Source: an uncultured Fastidiosipila sp. (GTDB lineage Bacteria; Bacillota; Clostridia; Saccharofermentanales; Fastidiosipilaceae). Taken from it: a stretch of DNA of 7,989 nt. The translations under genes were made by a program, and so were the position numbers. The stretch spans positions 1-7,989 of the forward strand of contig CALLQJ010000369.1 of NCBI GenBank assembly GCA_938014865.1. The letters run 5' to 3'. The notes beneath the pieces were generated by a model. The model had not been told where the DNA came from. It saw nothing but the letters and a program-made list of their open reading frames with translations, and did no database searches. Shown here in pieces: positions 6,182-7,989 of the stretch (its first letter is position 1; each line of letters opens with the position of its first letter).

Positions 6182-7231
6182 ATGAAAAGTATGAAAAAAG
6201 TTTTGACGGTAATGCTTTTTGGCCTTGTGGGGACAAGTCGTTTAGCGTCCTGCGGCAGCAATTCGTCCGGCGAAAACGGCAAAGACAATCCGACCAAGAC
6301 GGAAGCTAAAGAGAAAGAAACAGAAAAAGAAACTGAAAAAGAGACAGAGAAAGAAACAGAAAAAGAGACGGAAGAAAAAAGTTCCGGCGGTGCTGCGGCC
6401 AAGATTAATGTTTACAGCCGTGACTCAAGCTCCGGTACACGTGCCGCGTTCGAAGAACTCGTCGGTTTTGAAGGCGAGCTGACCGATCAGGCAGCCGAGA
6501 CCTCCGGCAACGGTGACATGGCCACGAAAATCGGCCAGGACGAACAGGCGATCGGCTATGTGTCGATGACCACCGACTTTGAGGCCAACAATATTAAGAA
6601 AGTTGCGCTTGACGGCGTTGTTCCCGAAGTGGATACGGTTCTTGACGGCAGCTATACGCTGAAACGTCCCTTTACGTACGTGACCCGTGCGGAAGATGAT
6701 TTCGAAAATGATGACACCAAAGCTTTGGTCGCAGCCTTTATCGACTATCTGGAAAACTCCAAAGAAGGCCGTGAGATCGTCTCTTCCGAAGGCGGCATCG
6801 TTGACGTAGACGCCGGTACCCCTTGGAGCGAACTCAAAGCCAATCACCCGGTCGTTGATCAGGACAACTCCGGTCTGACCCTTCGTACAGGCGGTTCCAC
6901 TTCTGTTGAGAAGACCGTTAAAGCAGCCCTCGAAGCCTTCCAGCCCGAAGCCGGCAACTTCCAGTTTGTCATGAACCATTCCGGTTCCGGTGACGGCTTC
7001 AAGAGAGTCTTAGGCGAAGAAAAAGACAGCGCGAACGCGATCGACATCGGCTTTGCTTCCCGTGATTTCAAACCGGAAGAAACCGTTGACGACGGCATGA
7101 TGAGCGGTGTGTACTGCCAGGATGCAGTGGTTGTTGCGGTAGAAGCTTCGAACGACATCCAATCCCTCTCGGTTGATCAGGTCAAAGGCATCTTCACCGG
7201 CAAAATTACAGACTGGTCCGAAGTAAAGTAA
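6182..7231 (+). CDS. pstS: PstS-like phosphate-binding lipoprotein with permuted domain order
   Basis: A 349-residue extracytoplasmic binding protein that would capture phosphate for the PstCAB ABC importer. The signal peptide ends in the lipobox LASC (21-24), predicting lipidation at C24; R20 just before the lipobox is unusual for a hydrophobic core. Residues 25-70 are a hydrophilic tether with five KETE repeats (45-64). The binding fold follows in swapped order. First comes SRDSSSGTRAAF (79-90: R80, S84, G85 and T86 correspond to the phosphate-binding R-x3-SGT motif), then IGYVSM (124-129) and RPFTYVTR (162-169). Then, from about 233, come TGGSTSVEKT (237-246), SGSGDGF (267-273), DIGFASRDFK (288-297) and the terminal IFTGKITDWSEV. 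Conventional PstS runs GSTS to IFxG first and SGTR second. ATG 6182 is preferred, with GAGGAG at 6166-6171 lying 10 nt upstream. The pstC gene follows. The phosphate role rests on motifs plus the neighbour. Confidence 0.9.
   Translation: MKSMKKVLTVMLFGLVGTSRLASCGSNSSGENGKDNPTKTEAKEKETEKETEKETEKETEKETEEKSSGGAAAKINVYSRDSSSGTRAAFEELVGFEGELTDQAAETSGNGDMATKIGQDEQAIGYVSMTTDFEANNIKKVALDGVVPEVDTVLDGSYTLKRPFTYVTRAEDDFENDDTKALVAAFIDYLENSKEGREIVSSEGGIVDVDAGTPWSELKANHPVVDQDNSGLTLRTGGSTSVEKTVKAALEAFQPEAGNFQFVMNHSGSGDGFKRVLGEEKDSANAIDIGFASRDFKPEETVDDGMMSGVYCQDAVVVAVEASNDIQSLSVDQVKGIFTGKITDWSEVK
6314..6373 (+). repeat. Five 12-bp in-frame repeats encoding (KETE)5
   Basis: Five consecutive 12-nt units of the form AAAGAAACAGAA encode Lys-Glu-Thr-Glu five times in the pstS tether. 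Units differ only at third codon positions (GAA/GAG, ACA/ACT/ACG), so the peptide is held while the DNA has drifted. On the opposite strand it reads as a meaningless Ser-Phe-Ser-Val repeat. The segment is charge-alternating and could be an extended or single-helix spacer lifting the binding domain off the membrane. Confidence 0.9.
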
Positions 7232-7264
7232 AATAGAATAAGAGCAAGAAGCAAGTTTCAGGCG

Positions 7265-7296
7265 AAGGGCCGGCTTAGGTTTTAAGCTGCGCCCTT
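7265..7296 (+). other. Strong stem-loop in the pstS-pstC intergenic mRNA
   Basis: AAGGGC (7265-7270) pairs with GCCCTT (7291-7296), and CGGCTTA (7271-7277) pairs with TAAGCTG (7283-7289), with one bulged C at 7290 and a GGTTT loop. That is 13 pairs including one G-U. No T run follows, so it is not a standard intrinsic terminator. In transporter operons such hairpins often protect the 3' end of the binding-protein message, giving more binding protein than permease; that role here is inferred. Confidence 0.7.
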
Positions 7297-7303
7297 GCGT
7301 CCT

Positions 7304-7334
7304 GTCCGGGCTGAGACCGTTTCGGACCGCAGCC
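7304..7334 (+). other. Second intergenic hairpin with two alternative pairings
   Basis: GGCTG (7309-7313) can pair with CAGCC (7330-7334) around an inner CCG-TTT-CGG helix. Alternatively GTCCG (7304-7308) can pair with CGGAC (7323-7327). The two are mutually exclusive because CGG at 7323-7325 is used in both. It ends 10 nt before the pstC ribosome binding site and could influence pstC translation or processing. No U tract is present. Confidence 0.45.
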
Positions 7335-7357
7335 TGATATGCAGAAAGGACAAGCGC

Positions 7358-7989
7358 ATGAAAAATGTGCGGGATCATATCAAGATCGAAGCCATCAAAC
7401 GACGAGAACGACGCGATCGTTTCTTCCGGGGGCTCTTCGCTTTTTGCGGGCTGCTGTCCGCGCTGATGATTCTCATCATTTTCATCTTTGTCGGCGGAAA
7501 AGGAATCATGCCTTTTTTGCCCTCATACGGTGAGCAGCAGCAGAATGTCGGAAAATTTCTTTCCGGCATGGCCTGGCGTTCCGATCAGAAACCTCCGGTC
7601 TACGGCGTGCTTTTTATCATTGTCAATACACTTATATCCGCTTTCCTGGCGGCACTGGTGGCCTTTCCGACCTCCGTTTTGACTGCGCTTTTTATCGTCA
7701 AAATTGCCCCGAAAAGACTGCGGGTCGTCTTTACGACCATTGTGGAACTGCTCGCGGCGATTCCTTCGGTTGTTTACGGCGTCTTTGCCGCCGGGAAAAT
7801 TACAAGTCTGGTCGATTCTTTAGCCGGAGTCTTCGGCAAAAGCACCTTCGGCGGCAACTCCCTTCTGACCGTTTCGATCCTTCTGGCCATTATGATTTTC
7901 CCGACCATTACGGCCATGTCGATTACGGCCATTTCCGCCGTCGATAAAAATCTTGAACTCGGTTCCTTAGCCCTCGGTGCTTCCCGCAC
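7358..7989 (+). CDS. pstC: Phosphate ABC transporter permease PstC, N-terminal part
   Basis: The first 210 residues of a membrane permease, still open at the right edge (usual PstC is about 300). AAAGGA (7345-7350) lies 7 nt before the ATG. A basic cytoplasmic N-terminus (RRERRDR, 15-21) precedes the first transmembrane helix (about 24-46). An external loop with FLSGMAWRSDQ (67-77) corresponds to the F-x-G-x-x-W loop seen in PstC proteins. Further membrane segments lie near 82-113, 127-146 and 168-192. ELLAAIPSVVYGVF (130-143) and IMIFPTITAMS (178-188) are characteristic of PstC/PstA, and LGSLALGASR (201-210) is the start of the EAA-type loop that docks on the PstB ATPase. PstC and PstA form the channel through which phosphate released by PstS crosses the membrane. 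The gene starts 126 nt after pstS; pstA and pstB are expected next. Confidence 0.93.
   Translation, partial: MKNVRDHIKIEAIKRRERRDRFFRGLFAFCGLLSALMILIIFIFVGGKGIMPFLPSYGEQQQNVGKFLSGMAWRSDQKPPVYGVLFIIVNTLISAFLAALVAFPTSVLTALFIVKIAPKRLRVVFTTIVELLAAIPSVVYGVFAAGKITSLVDSLAGVFGKSTFGGNSLLTVSILLAIMIFPTITAMSITAISAVDKNLELGSLALGASR

Noticed and set aside
6314..6373. Possible CRISPR-like array
   Set aside because: Units are contiguous 12-mers in a reading frame with no spacers.
6157..6402. Minus-strand frame with Ser-Phe-Ser-Val repeats
   Set aside because: The complement of the KETE-coding repeat; repetition comes from pstS, not from an independent gene.
6425..6979. 184-codon frame antisense to pstS
   Set aside because: A shadow of the highly codon-biased pstS gene; the protein shows no recognisable motif.

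Overview
The window looks like chromosomal DNA of a Gram-positive, Clostridia-type Firmicute with moderately high GC. The evidence is the EF-G paralog type, AGGAGG-like ribosome binding sites, a lipoprotein PstS, and a GtrB-like glycosyltransferase paired with a large membrane protein. A relative of the Lachnospiraceae is plausible, but the family assignment is a guess. I see no transposase, phage gene, tRNA, rRNA or CRISPR array.

Layout, left to right. (1) The 3' end of an elongation factor G family gene, closed by a clean rho-independent terminator at 614-643. (2) A plus-strand pair: a PHP-domain phosphoesterase (793-1770) and a short-chain dehydrogenase/reductase (1861-2640). (3) A minus-strand two-gene operon running 5936 to 2644: a polyprenyl-phosphate glycosyltransferase of family GT2 (GtrB/DPM1-like), then, 14 nt later, a 753-residue polytopic membrane protein that is probably a GT-C-type glycosyltransferase. 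Its stop lies 3 nt from the convergent dehydrogenase stop. (4) A 245-nt divergent control region, 5937-6181. (5) The start of a phosphate-uptake (pst) operon on the plus strand: a PstS-like phosphate-binding lipoprotein (6182-7231), a 126-nt gap with strong hairpins, and the first 210 residues of the PstC permease, cut by the window end.

How they work together. PstS would capture inorganic phosphate outside the membrane and pass it to a PstC/PstA channel powered by PstB; pstA, pstB and phoU would be expected beyond the right edge. Three TTAAAC/TTAACC/TTTACA direct repeats at an exact 11-bp period upstream of pstS match the layout of a PhoP/PhoB operator. The GT2 protein would load a sugar onto undecaprenyl phosphate inside the cell, and the membrane protein would use it on the outer face to decorate a cell-envelope polymer. 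Both are inferences from family and gene order.

The most notable feature is the architecture of the phosphate-binding protein. The conserved PstS blocks occur in swapped order: the SGTR phosphate-binding half comes first and the GSTS half last, with the protein ending at the IFTG...W.EV motif. This is what a circular permutation would produce. It is tethered by a lipid anchor and a (KETE)5 spacer.
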